DNA of 64,000 nt from Thermosporothrix hazakensis. Its GTDB lineage: Bacteria > Chloroflexota > Ktedonobacteria > Ktedonobacterales > Ktedonobacteraceae. The notes under the pieces are model-generated. The model made no database searches and had not been told where the DNA came from. It saw only the letters and a program-made list of their open reading frames with translations. The translations under genes and the position numbers were made by a program. This document shows positions 51,299 to 60,533 of the stretch, piece after piece (positions within the stretch are counted from its first letter, which is position 1; each line of letters opens with the position of its first letter). The stretch is taken from the NCBI RefSeq assembly GCF_003253565.1, contig NZ_QKUF01000022.1:1-64000 (forward strand). Reading direction: 5' to 3'.

Positions 51299-52702
51299 TC
51301 AACGGCTTTGTACATTCCAGAACAGCAGCTTTTGCGCAGCCGAGACAAGAAAGCGCCCATCAGGAGACCAGTGCAGCAGGCTGCTCTCATCGTCGATACC
51401 GGCCTGAAAATCCATCTTGGCCACGCTCTCACCCGTCTTGCTCCTGAACACTGTTACCTTTCGGGAAAAGGTGTTTAACGCAGCCATCATCTGCCGATCG
51501 GGGCTCCACGCCACCTGACGTAGCAACACGATATATTGCATCTCCTGTTTCCGCTCAAGCGCCTCCGCTTCCCGCAGCGCCTGCATCAGCGCCCTGTCTG
51601 GGGGCTGGACTACCTCGATTGCATCCAGACCATTGCGGCGTAACGCCTCCTGATCATTTGAGGTGATGCCAGGCACCTCAATCCTTCCCCCCAGAATCAG
51701 GCCACGTGTCAGATAACGCCCATCAGGAGACCAGACCACAGGCGTCGCCATCCAGACCAGAAACACTGCCTTCTTCTGCTTATCCTCAATGCGAGCAACC
51801 GAGCCCTCCTGCCAGAACGAAAAGGCAGCAGAGCGATCCAGACCTATCGCATTCTGCATCAAGGGTTGCAGGCTTCCATCTGGCAGCCAGCGATAGGCCG
51901 GAGCTGGAGGAAACGTAAACCCGAATGCCTGCTTTTCCTGGATCTTTCGCGGCTTCTCAAGATAGCGCTTCTGTTTAAGATCCCAGACACCATAGCCCCA
52001 TGAGCCCCACCGTTTCTTTGCAGCCAGCGGCAATGGATGGAAGAACGCCGATGACGAACCGTCCTCATGCAGGAGCAGAACTCCTTCAAGCAACTTCTCC
52101 CCTGAGCCGATCGGAGGCCAGATGAGGAACAAACAGGCAAGTTGATGGAGCTCGGGAGACCAGCGAACCAGATAGTTGCCAATGGTGCCATGAAAGCCCG
52201 CTGAGAACTGCTCACGATACTGTTGAATAATCAGCTCTTCGGGGGTGTATTGTTGCAGGCGCTTCTGCTGAACCACGTCATAGACATTTAAATAGGCATA
52301 GGAGACCTCCGAGGTCTCACAGCCACCATAGACCCCGATAACAGCCAGCAAGCGACTATCAGCGGACCAGGCCGCGTCATAGACACAACTGATCTCATCC
52401 TGCCAGCTCTGTGGTGAAGGAGAGGGAGCTTCTGGAGCCTTTCCCGGAAGTATCGCAGCCAGATCGGGCAAGGTTCCACTCAGCAGGAGTACCAGAACAG
52501 TACCAACAATCAGTGTGACAGAAAGCAATGGAACCCGCGTCTGCGGCTTTCGGACCCAGGCCAGTGCATGCATCAGAGGAGAGTGCAGGTCTCCAACTCG
52601 CTGTTTCCCCTTCGTTTGCGGTGGGGGAGGATCTAAGTCAACGATCATCAGGTCATCATCTACTGGTTCTAGATCGTTTCGCTGCTTCTCTTCCTCACTC
52701 AT
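51299..52702 (-). CDS. Single-pass membrane protein with a WD40-like beta-propeller
   Basis: A 467-residue protein. After an acidic cytoplasmic N-terminus (EPVDDDLMIVDLDPPPP) a transmembrane helix spans about residues 57-80 (VPLLSVTLIVGTVLVLLLSG). The outer part holds at least five WSPDGR-like repeats (for example WSADSRLLAVIG, WSPDGRYLTRG, WSPDRQMMAAL, WSPDGRFLVSA). The pattern suggests a beta-propeller scaffold, probably for protein or glycan binding. No catalytic residues are evident. The ATG at 52702 follows AAAGGTG. It sits alone between RNase J and the thi operon, and I cannot name a specific partner. Confidence 0.75.
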   Translation of the reverse strand: MSEEEKQRNDLEPVDDDLMIVDLDPPPPQTKGKQRVGDLHSPLMHALAWVRKPQTRVPLLSVTLIVGTVLVLLLSGTLPDLAAILPGKAPEAPSPSPQSWQDEISCVYDAAWSADSRLLAVIGVYGGCETSEVSYAYLNVYDVVQQKRLQQYTPEELIIQQYREQFSAGFHGTIGNYLVRWSPELHQLACLFLIWPPIGSGEKLLEGVLLLHEDGSSSAFFHPLPLAAKKRWGSWGYGVWDLKQKRYLEKPRKIQEKQAFGFTFPPAPAYRWLPDGSLQPLMQNAIGLDRSAAFSFWQEGSVARIEDKQKKAVFLVWMATPVVWSPDGRYLTRGLILGGRIEVPGITSNDQEALRRNGLDAIEVVQPPDRALMQALREAEALERKQEMQYIVLLRQVAWSPDRQMMAALNTFSRKVTVFRSKTGESVAKMDFQAGIDDESSLLHWSPDGRFLVSAAQKLLFWNVQSR

Positions 52703-52804
52703 TAACACACCTTTCGCTGCTACACTTCATCTTTCGCCTTTCTTTTCATTTTAATCTACAGCACATAGAGAGAGCCTGCGGAAAAGGTCCGGTTTTGTGA
52801 TCTA

Positions 52805-52842
52805 CAAAAAAAGAAACTACCAGAAGGAAGCTTCTGGTAGTT
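52805..52842 (-). terminator. Terminator of the RNase J gene
   Basis: Perfect 12-bp stem AACTACCAGAAG/CTTCTGGTAGTT with a 4-base loop. On the minus strand it is followed by TTCTTTTTTT. It lies about 45 bases beyond the stop codon. Confidence 0.9.
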
Positions 52843-52887
52843 GGTTTGGTGTTTTGTGATCTACTTTTGTCAGCAAGAATAGTGAGA

Positions 52888-54549
52888 TTACACTTCCATC
52901 ACGACCGGTAGGATCATCGGTCGGCGGCGTGTTCGTTCATACAGGAATTCGCTTAGAGTATCCTTGATCTTATCTTTCACAAAGGACCAGTCGGAGCCGT
53001 GACCATTCAAGTCAACAAAGGACTCAAGAACACGCTCCCGCGCACTCTCCAGCAGTTCCTCAGCATCACGCATATAGACAAAGCCACGTGACACAATATC
53101 GGGTCCGGCAATAGGCTGGCCGGTTTCTTTATCGACAGTCAGCACAGCCATCAGGATGCCATCCTGAGAGAGCACCTTTCGGTCGCGGAGCACAATCTGT
53201 CCCACATCGCCGACGCTCAATCCGTCCACATAGACATTACCTGTTGCCGTATGGCCAGTATGCTTGATTCCCTCGCTGGAAATCTCGATGATATCGCCGT
53301 CCTCGGCAACCATGATATTGTCATCAGGGATGCCTAGCGAATGTGCTAGCTTGGCATGCAAGATCAACTGGCGATACTCACCGTGGATCGGCACAAAGTA
53401 CCGGGGCCGTAGCAGGCTGAGCATCAGCTTCAGTTCTTCCTGAGCGCCATGCCCTGAAACATGCACATGGGAAAGGCCCTGATAATAGACCTCCGCCCCC
53501 AGGCGAAACAGGTTATTGATGGTGCGATGAACCATCTTCTCATTGCCCGGCACAGGCGTTGCCGACAGAATGACGGTATCGCCCGGCTGAATGCGCACAA
53601 GCCGATGGTCTTTATTCGCAATGCGAGTTAGTGCCGATGTCGGCTCACCCTGGCTGCCCGTACAGATCACAACAATTTGTTCTGGATCGAACTTGTTGAT
53701 ATCTTCAGGACGAATCAGCGTGCTTGGCGGCACATCCAGATACCCTAGCTCGATCGCCATCTGCACGTTATTCTGCATGCTTCGACCAACCAGAGCCACC
53801 CGCCGATCATAGCGAACAGCAGTGTCGATTACCTGCTGTACACGCGAGATCAGTGAGGCGAACGTTGCCACAATCACGCGACCTGGCGCATTGGCAAAGA
53901 TCTTATCCAGAGAGTCGTTAATCACGCGCTCCGAAGGAGTGTAGCCGGGAGACTCAACACGCGTGCTATCACCCATCATCACCAGGACGCCTTCATTGCC
54001 CAGACGGCCAAGCATGCCAAGATCAGCGGGCTTCCCATCAATCGGTGTATAGTCGAACTTATAGTCACCGGTATGAATAACGACACCCAGAGGCGTTCGG
54101 ATAACAATGCCAACTGCATCAGGAATACTGTGATTGACCCGGAAGAACTCCGCCGTACACCGCCCCAGTTCAACATGATCTTCGGGAGACACCACGTTGA
54201 TAACAGCCTTATCCAGAAGTCTGTGCTCTTTCAACTTTACGCTGATCAATCCATGCGTCAAGCGTGTCGCATAGACAGGAGGAAAATCGAGCATCGGCAA
54301 AATGTAAGGGAGGCCTCCGACATGGTCTTCATGACCGTGAGTGATAAGGATACCGCGAATACGATCTTTTTTATCAGCGAGATAGCTTGTATCCGGGATT
54401 ACGAGATCAACACCAAACATTTCATCATCGGGGAACATTACCCCCGAGTCGATGATAATGATGTCGTCGCCATATTCAACGACCATCATATTCTTGCCGA
54501 CTTCTCCCAGGCCTCCCAGGGGAATAAGTCGAACTTTTTCTGTTGTCAA
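52888..54549 (-). CDS. rnj: Ribonuclease J (5'-3' exo/endoribonuclease)
   Basis: Metallo-beta-lactamase/beta-CASP ribonuclease, 553 residues, normal length. LIPLGGLGEVGKNMMVVEYG opens the protein. THGHEDHVGGLPY carries the zinc ligands (about residues 74-86), HTGDYKFD and DSTR follow, and the beta-CASP domain includes TGSQGEPTSALTRIANKDH. The motif VHVSGHGAQEELKLMLSLLRP, then FVPIHGEYRQ, is characteristic of RNase J. It processes and degrades mRNA and matures 16S rRNA. The start is TTG at 54549, after TAGGAGGTT. It has its own promoter and terminator. Confidence 0.95.
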   Translation of the reverse strand: MTTEKVRLIPLGGLGEVGKNMMVVEYGDDIIIIDSGVMFPDDEMFGVDLVIPDTSYLADKKDRIRGILITHGHEDHVGGLPYILPMLDFPPVYATRLTHGLISVKLKEHRLLDKAVINVVSPEDHVELGRCTAEFFRVNHSIPDAVGIVIRTPLGVVIHTGDYKFDYTPIDGKPADLGMLGRLGNEGVLVMMGDSTRVESPGYTPSERVINDSLDKIFANAPGRVIVATFASLISRVQQVIDTAVRYDRRVALVGRSMQNNVQMAIELGYLDVPPSTLIRPEDINKFDPEQIVVICTGSQGEPTSALTRIANKDHRLVRIQPGDTVILSATPVPGNEKMVHRTINNLFRLGAEVYYQGLSHVHVSGHGAQEELKLMLSLLRPRYFVPIHGEYRQLILHAKLAHSLGIPDDNIMVAEDGDIIEISSEGIKHTGHTATGNVYVDGLSVGDVGQIVLRDRKVLSQDGILMAVLTVDKETGQPIAGPDIVSRGFVYMRDAEELLESARERVLESFVDLNGHGSDWSFVKDKIKDTLSEFLYERTRRRPMILPVVMEV

Positions 54550-55271
54550 GGGTTCAAGAACCTCCTAAAAAACACTATATCTGTAGCCCACGGCTATAAA
54601 CGTCACTTTTCATATATGTATCTTTACTCCCGCACACTCAAGCAGGAGGAAAAGTCAAAATAAGCAATAATGATCCATTTAAGAGTATACTACAGTGACT
54701 ATCTTAAAAACAAGCTGCAATCCTATTTTGTTATACATATCGGCAGAAAATACACATTCTGAATACTGCCTGCTCATAGAAGAAACGCTTCATCTGTGGA
54801 GAATTCCAGGCGCAATGCCGAAAAGCGAGTTGCTGACGTCTCCCTTTCCCCTTCACCATCCCTCCCCGATTATATGACAGAAGATGTCAGGAGATCTATG
54901 CTACTCTTCAATAGAAACAAGAACAGGAAACACAAAAGAGCTCTGTACTATAAGATAACACGGCCCTTCAGCCAAACATTCCCGTGGACTCGCTCTTCCT
55001 TTGGTCCACCTCTCCAATACAGAAAGGGGATTCTCTCTCTATGTCCAGAAAGGACATCACCTTCATTCCAAAGAGATGCTCTACGCTCATAGTAGCATTG
55101 GAGCTACTGAAGAGCAAGCGACCTTTTCCATCTGGAAACCCTTTCCTTTTTCATCGCTCCATCTGACAGCAAATTTCTTTTCTGTGCGCAGTAAAGCATT
55201 CACCCGCTTTTCCTCTTTTTCTTTTTGATGAAGATTATATGGCCTCCCCAGGCCGCAGAGAAGGAGAACAC
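54550..55271. other. Intergenic region between divergent rnj and uvrA-like genes
   Basis: About 720 bases. On the minus strand a -10 TATACT with -35 TTGTTT and an 18-base spacer (54684-54713) may drive RNase J, leaving a leader of ~130 bases. On the plus strand I find no convincing promoter, only an AAGGAGAAC ribosome binding site before 55272 and a small GGCCT/AGGCC hairpin near 55239. The rest is A/T-rich without genes or repeats. Confidence 0.4.
54684..54713 (-). promoter_or_regulatory. Candidate promoter of RNase J
   Basis: Minus-strand -35 TTGTTT (54713-54708), 18-base spacer and -10 TATACT (54689-54684), with ~135 untranslated bases before the TTG start. Confidence 0.45.
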
Positions 55272-58115
55272 ATGACGCAATCATTGAGTGAGAACCTGCT
55301 TTCCTTGCTTCTTGAACAGGAGACGCCACGGCGCACCGTGAAGCCAGTCGTCCAGCAAAAGGCAACGCTGGAAGCAGATAAAATAGTAGTTCGAGGAGCC
55401 CGACAGCATAATCTTCGGAATATCGATGTCAGTATTCCGCGCTACAAGCTGGTCGTTATGACGGGCGTCAGTGGAAGCGGAAAATCATCGCTTGCCTTTG
55501 ATACCATCTATGCGGAAGGTGAGAGACGCTATATGGACAATCTCTCTCCTTTTATCCGGAGCTTTCTCGATCAAGTTGAGAAGCCACACGTCGACTACAT
55601 AGGCGGACTCAGTCCCACCATTGCTATCGAGCAGAAGACCGTTAGTAAGAACCCTCGCTCAACGGTTGGAACGATCACCGAAGTAATTAATTATCTACGC
55701 CTGCTCTACTCGCGCATCGGGATCGCGCATTGTCTGAACTGTGGAACCGCGATTCACCGCTACAGCCCCGCAGACATTGTGTCACGGATCAGCAGACTTC
55801 CGGCAGGTACATCCATACAGCTCTACACGCCAGACCTGCTGCACCCCGGGCAACTCATTCCGAAAACATATATCACCCGGATCGAGCTTCCGGCGAATCA
55901 GGACCAGCACTGGAAGGAAGAGCTGTTCACGCTTGTTAAGCGAGCATTGAAAGCCGGGAATGGCTCGCTCTTACTGGCAACCGAGCAGGAAGAGAAGCTG
56001 ATCTTCAGTGAACAGAGGATCTGCCCGCGTTGCGGCACACCCTTCCCGGAACTGGCATCCTATCAATTTAATCCCAATAAGCCAGGCGGCATGTGCAGCG
56101 ATTGCAACGGCATGGGGACCCGACTTTTTGTTGATCCCCAACTGCTGATAGATCCAACACTCTCCATTCTCGATGGCGCAATCAAGTGGTTTGGCAGCCT
56201 GCGTAAGCGCTCACATACCTTCTGGCCACTTGGTAACCTGGACGATATCGCAGCCTATTACCAGATTGATCTTGAGACGCCATGGCAGGAGCTTCCCCAA
56301 CACTTCCGGGATGCCCTGCTCTATGGGTCCGAAGATAAGATCCCGATGCAAATAGAGCACGATGGCAGTAATGGGCACTGGTCTTTCGAGAAAGAGGCTA
56401 AGCTTCCCGGCCTTGTCCAGCAGCTCTACAGACTCTATCACAATACTACGTCGGAAACCAGCCGCAAGCGCTATGCAACCTTTATGAGCCAGCAGATCTG
56501 TCAGACCTGTCAGGGAACCTGCTTAACGGCAGAGGCCCGGGCTGTCACCCTGGGAGGTAAGAATATCCATGAAATCAGCAATATGGCAATCGAGCATGTG
56601 TATGCCTGGCTCACCGAGCTTGAAGAAACGCTGGACAATGAAGCCTGGGGTATCGCGGCAGAAGCGCTGCATGAAGCACAGCGCCGTTTACGCTTCATGC
56701 TCAAGGTGGGCCTGAATTACCTGACGCTCAATCGAGCCGCGCCCACGCTTTCCGGTGGTGAAGGGCAACGTATCCGGCTTGCCAGTCAGCTCGGTGATGG
56801 CCTGGTGGGCGTCCTTTACGTGCTTGACGAGCCCTCTATTGGCCTGCATGCTCGTGACCTGCATACGTTGCTGGAAACACTCATCGACTTACGCGATATG
56901 GGTAATACGGTTCTGGTTGTCGAGCACGATGAACTCACGATGCGCTCTGCTGATTGGATTATCGATATAGGACCGGGAGCCGGAGTTCGCGGGGGAGAGC
57001 TGGTTTACGCTGGACCGCCTGCACAGATTACCGAAGCACCACGCTCGATCACCGGACAATATCTCAGTGGCAAGTGCAAAGTGGAATCGCCACGCGGCAA
57101 ACAACGTCGTTCTCCACAGCGTGGCTGGCTGAGCATCAAAGGAGCCACCCTGCACAATCTCAAGGGTGTGGATGTGAGCTTTCCGCTTGGTCTCCTTACC
57201 TGTATCACAGGGGTAAGCGGTAGCGGCAAGAGTAGCCTGATTAATGGGACACTCTATCCCGCATTGATGCAGGCTATTCACCACACGACACCAGAGCAGT
57301 GCGGCCCCTATCGCAGCCTGGAAGGCGTTGAGCAGTTGAATAAGGTTATCAATATCACGCAGGACCCGATCGGACGAACGCCTCGCTCGAATCCCGCAAC
57401 CTATGTCGGGATCTTCGATACCATTCGTCAGCTCTTCGCAAAGACAGAGGCAGCCAGAGCAAAAGGGTATACAGCCGAGCACTTCAGCTTCAACGTTGAG
57501 GGAGGACGCTGCGAGCACTGCAAAGGGCACGGACAGATCTTTATCGAGATGCATTTTCTTCCCAATGTCTGGGTCACCTGCAAAGATTGCAATGGCTCTC
57601 GTTATACAGAAGATATTCTGGCGATCCGCTATAAAGGCAAGAACATTGCTGATGTGCTCAATATGAACATTGGCGAAGCCCTCGCGTTCTTCAACGATAC
57701 TCCAAAGCTGGCTCGCATGCTCCAAACCCTCTGTGATGTCGGCCTGGATTACATCACGCTCGGTCAGAGCGCAACCACCTTTAGTGGTGGTGAGGCACAA
57801 CGTATCAAGCTGGCCAAAGAACTGAGCAGAATGGCAACAGGCAAAACTCTGTACATTCTTGATGAGCCAACCACGGGCCTGCATTTTGCGGATACCCAGC
57901 ACCTGCTGAATGTGCTGCACCGGCTGGTCGACGCTGGAAATACCGTTCTGGTCATCGAGCATGAGCTTGATGTCCTCAAAACGGCAGACTGGATCATCGA
58001 CATGGGGCCTGACGGAGGTGAACAGGGGGGCTACCTTGTCGCCGAAGGGACACCGGAACAGATCGCAGATAACCCGAAAAGTATCACCGGGCGTTATCTC
58101 CGTGCCATACTGTAG
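55272..58115 (+). CDS. UvrA-family excinuclease ATPase (paralogue with reduced UvrB-binding domain)
   Basis: A 947-residue tandem ABC ATPase of the UvrA family. A ~40-residue N-terminal extension precedes IVVRGARQHNLRNIDVSIPR and the first Walker A TGVSGSGKSSLAFDT. Zinc fingers are seen at CLNCG, CPRCG...CSDCNG and CEHCKGHGQ...CKDCNG. Two ABC signatures (TLSGGEGQRIRLA, TFSGGEAQRIKLA) and Walker B motifs (VLDEPSIGLHARD, ILDEPTTGLHFAD) are intact. The segment between CLNCG and CPRCG is ~100 residues, some 30-40 shorter than in Escherichia coli UvrA, and it lacks the KGEH and RIDG motifs of the UvrB-binding domain. It may be a UvrA2-type paralogue for DNA-adduct tolerance rather than classical excision repair. 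Confidence 0.88.
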   Translation: MTQSLSENLLSLLLEQETPRRTVKPVVQQKATLEADKIVVRGARQHNLRNIDVSIPRYKLVVMTGVSGSGKSSLAFDTIYAEGERRYMDNLSPFIRSFLDQVEKPHVDYIGGLSPTIAIEQKTVSKNPRSTVGTITEVINYLRLLYSRIGIAHCLNCGTAIHRYSPADIVSRISRLPAGTSIQLYTPDLLHPGQLIPKTYITRIELPANQDQHWKEELFTLVKRALKAGNGSLLLATEQEEKLIFSEQRICPRCGTPFPELASYQFNPNKPGGMCSDCNGMGTRLFVDPQLLIDPTLSILDGAIKWFGSLRKRSHTFWPLGNLDDIAAYYQIDLETPWQELPQHFRDALLYGSEDKIPMQIEHDGSNGHWSFEKEAKLPGLVQQLYRLYHNTTSETSRKRYATFMSQQICQTCQGTCLTAEARAVTLGGKNIHEISNMAIEHVYAWLTELEETLDNEAWGIAAEALHEAQRRLRFMLKVGLNYLTLNRAAPTLSGGEGQRIRLASQLGDGLVGVLYVLDEPSIGLHARDLHTLLETLIDLRDMGNTVLVVEHDELTMRSADWIIDIGPGAGVRGGELVYAGPPAQITEAPRSITGQYLSGKCKVESPRGKQRRSPQRGWLSIKGATLHNLKGVDVSFPLGLLTCITGVSGSGKSSLINGTLYPALMQAIHHTTPEQCGPYRSLEGVEQLNKVINITQDPIGRTPRSNPATYVGIFDTIRQLFAKTEAARAKGYTAEHFSFNVEGGRCEHCKGHGQIFIEMHFLPNVWVTCKDCNGSRYTEDILAIRYKGKNIADVLNMNIGEALAFFNDTPKLARMLQTLCDVGLDYITLGQSATTFSGGEAQRIKLAKELSRMATGKTLYILDEPTTGLHFADTQHLLNVLHRLVDAGNTVLVIEHELDVLKTADWIIDMGPDGGEQGGYLVAEGTPEQIADNPKSITGRYLRAIL

Positions 58116-58133
58116 TTCGTATACATCGCATCT

Positions 58134-58161
58134 CAGGCGACAAGGTCATGCTTGTCGCCTG
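58134..58161 (+). other. Perfect stem-loop after the uvrA-like gene
   Basis: Arms CAGGCGACAAG and CTTGTCGCCTG (11 bp) with a 6-base loop, beginning 19 bases beyond the stop codon. No T-run follows. Confidence 0.5.
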
Positions 58162-58233
58162 CCTGGTCCTCGGCCAGCATGCCAGATTTCTCACTGTTTT
58201 TGCCACAAGCTCAAAAATTGGGTCCAAAAAGGC

Positions 58234-58262
58234 TTGACGGCCAGAGCGAGTCGTGTTATATT
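58234..58262 (+). promoter_or_regulatory. Promoter of tRNA-Phe
   Basis: -35 TTGACG (58234-58239), 17-base spacer and -10 TATATT (58257-58262), ending about 10 bases before the tRNA. Confidence 0.85.
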
Positions 58263-58271
58263 AATTCTCGC

Positions 58272-58344
<73 letters not shown>

Positions 58345-58354
58345 TTTTGTATGC

Positions 58355-58378
58355 GCGCCGAAAAGGCGCTTTTTTTTT
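58355..58378 (+). terminator. Terminator of tRNA-Phe
   Basis: Arms GCGCC and GGCGC with loop GAAAA, followed by nine T residues. A typical intrinsic terminator. Confidence 0.9.
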
Positions 58379-58485
58379 GTCTCTTCGAGACAGCAGCCCT
58401 CACAACCCGAAACCGTATTGTACGTACTACTTAAAAAGTAGAAACCCCATCAAGCTTTCATTTGAAAAGACAGGACACTTGCAAA

Positions 58486-60357
58486 ATGATATCCCAACAC
58501 ATGCGTCAGGCTGCCTTGCAACGGCATCTGGAGCGACTACAAGAGCGTATAGATCGACGCCTGGACCGCCAACGTTTTTATGGTATGCAACAGCTCGCCA
58601 CGGTTTTCCTGGGCTTCTTTCTCTGTGCGGGGGCGCTGGCCTGGAACCATTTTTTTGGCGTACTTGTCATCATCGGCGCTATTCTCTATTTCGTCTATAA
58701 CTGGCGGCTGCATAAAGCCTATCAACAGAGTGTATCACGCTATCAGCGCCGTCTCGAATACCATCAACAGCAGCTTGCCCGCCTTGCACTCAACTGGGAG
58801 AATATCCCCTCAACAGGCCCCAAAGCGGAGCAGAGCGATCACCCCTTTGAAAATGACCTGGATATCAGCGGCGACTACTCGCTGCATGAACTGCTCAATA
58901 CCGCAGCCTCCCAGGGTGGAAGCGAGCGCCTGCGCTCATGGCTTCTAACACGTGAACCTGACCGTGATACGATCCTTCAACGCCAGCAGCTTGTGCGGGA
59001 ACTGACCCCAATGATCAATTTTCGGGCCGCGCTAGCCGAGCATTCACAGTATGCGGTCAGCTATGGCAACGAATATCTTGTAAGCGAGAGGCTACAAAAC
59101 TGGGTCACCAGGACCATGAAACCTATACCCCTCTATAAGCTGATTGTTCCGCTCCTGCTCACAGCGCTCTTTCTCGGAACGATCATTGCCTATATCGTTG
59201 CCCATATCTCCCTGATGCTAACAGCCATTCCCTTTTTTCTTTGTATTGGTTGGTCAATCCTGACAACCTCTGATCGTGCAGGTCTGTATGAAGAAACGGC
59301 CTACATGAGTGAAACACTCAGGCGATTAGGCATCATCTTCAGTTTTCTCGAACGCACCTCTTTTGCGCCGCAGTCGAAGCTCCAGGGAATATGTCATCCC
59401 TGCTACAGTGGCACTGTTCGTCCCTCACGGTTGATGAAAAACCTCAAGTTGATTGCCTCTCTCTCGGGGTTCACTCAGGATCAGATAGGCAGTCTCTTCT
59501 TCAATGCGTTCCTGCCCTGGGATGCCTTCATCGCGCGCAGGCTTCAGGAGTTCAAGGCCGACCTCAGCGAGCACCTGCCGCAATGGCTCGATACATGGTA
59601 TGAGCTCGAAGCGCTCTGTTCACTGGCGAATTTCGCCTATCTCAACCCGGAATACACTATGCCCCGACTTCTTCCCGCTGAAGCGGAGGGGCCACTGCTA
59701 GAGGCAACAGAGCTCGGTCATCCGCTGATCGATCCCGCCGTCCGTGTGACCAACACGACCAGCTTTGCCCGCATCGGTGACATCATGCTCCTGACCGGCT
59801 CCAATATGGCGGGAAAAAGCACCTTCCTGCGCACTATCGGCGTTAACCTCTGTCTGGCATATGCCGGAGCACCGGTGGTTGCTCGCTCATTTCAGACCCG
59901 ACTCTTTGAGCTCTATGCCTGCATTCGTGTCACCGACTCAATGGCTGATGGCTTCTCCTATTTCTATGCCGAAGTTCATCGTCTGCGCGGACTCCTTCAG
60001 CGGCTGGAAGCACAACCACGTTACCCGATCTTCTTCCTTATCGATGAGATTTTCAAAGGCACAAACAACCGCGAGCGGCTTATTGGCAGCCACGCCTATA
60101 TCTATGCACTGGCGCAGAAGCGGTGTGTCGGTGCGCTGACCACTCACGACCTTGAGCTTGTGACACTCAGCGAGGAATTGCCGCAGGTAAGCAATTATCA
60201 CTTCCGGGAAGAGGTGGTTGACGGGAAAATGACCTTTGACTATAAGCTGCACGTGGGCCCCTGTCCCACAACCAACGCTCTGAAGATCATGCAATTGGAA
60301 GGTTTGCCCATTTCCTGGCCTGATCCTATAAAGGGCACAAAAGAGAAAAGCAAATAA
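58486..60357 (+). CDS. MutS-family ATPase with membrane segments
   Basis: A 623-residue protein of the MutS superfamily that lacks the mismatch-binding domain I. Hydrophobic pairs at about residues 30-70 (TVFLGFFLCAGALAW, VLVIIGAILYFVYNW) and 215-265 (LIVPLLLTALFLGTIIAYIVAHIS, AIPFFLCIGWSIL) predict membrane attachment. The core and ATPase domains follow. They carry Walker A TGSNMAGKSTFLRTIG, the DSMADGFSYFYAEVHRLRG block and Walker B FFLIDEIFKGTNNRERL, with TTHDLEL after. Such membrane-anchored MutS-like proteins are widespread but uncharacterised, so a repair role is not certain. The ATG at 58486 is preferred to a TTG eight codons earlier. Confidence 0.88.
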   Translation: MISQHMRQAALQRHLERLQERIDRRLDRQRFYGMQQLATVFLGFFLCAGALAWNHFFGVLVIIGAILYFVYNWRLHKAYQQSVSRYQRRLEYHQQQLARLALNWENIPSTGPKAEQSDHPFENDLDISGDYSLHELLNTAASQGGSERLRSWLLTREPDRDTILQRQQLVRELTPMINFRAALAEHSQYAVSYGNEYLVSERLQNWVTRTMKPIPLYKLIVPLLLTALFLGTIIAYIVAHISLMLTAIPFFLCIGWSILTTSDRAGLYEETAYMSETLRRLGIIFSFLERTSFAPQSKLQGICHPCYSGTVRPSRLMKNLKLIASLSGFTQDQIGSLFFNAFLPWDAFIARRLQEFKADLSEHLPQWLDTWYELEALCSLANFAYLNPEYTMPRLLPAEAEGPLLEATELGHPLIDPAVRVTNTTSFARIGDIMLLTGSNMAGKSTFLRTIGVNLCLAYAGAPVVARSFQTRLFELYACIRVTDSMADGFSYFYAEVHRLRGLLQRLEAQPRYPIFFLIDEIFKGTNNRERLIGSHAYIYALAQKRCVGALTTHDLELVTLSEELPQVSNYHFREEVVDGKMTFDYKLHVGPCPTTNALKIMQLEGLPISWPDPIKGTKEKSK

Positions 60358-60377
60358 AAGAAACAAGAAGAGAAATG

Positions 60378-60410
60378 ACCGCTTTCTACCTGACGGAAGC
60401 GGTTATTTTT
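60378..60410 (+). terminator. Terminator after the MutS-like gene
   Basis: Arms ACCGCTT and AAGCGGT, followed by TATTTTTA. It lies 20 bases beyond the stop codon. Confidence 0.75.
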
Positions 60411-60533
60411 ATCTAATATACCGCAATATATTCCTACCCTTATTTCGCATTCTTGCAAATCCTCGGCCCTGTTTGTTACAGTGTCAGGTGAAGTAGGACC
60501 TAATGCTGTAAAATGTGAGGAGTCACTAAAACC

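Noticed and set aside
56889..57962. Minus-strand frame of 357 codons within the uvrA-like gene
   Set aside because: Antisense to conserved UvrA ATPase motifs; no independent support.
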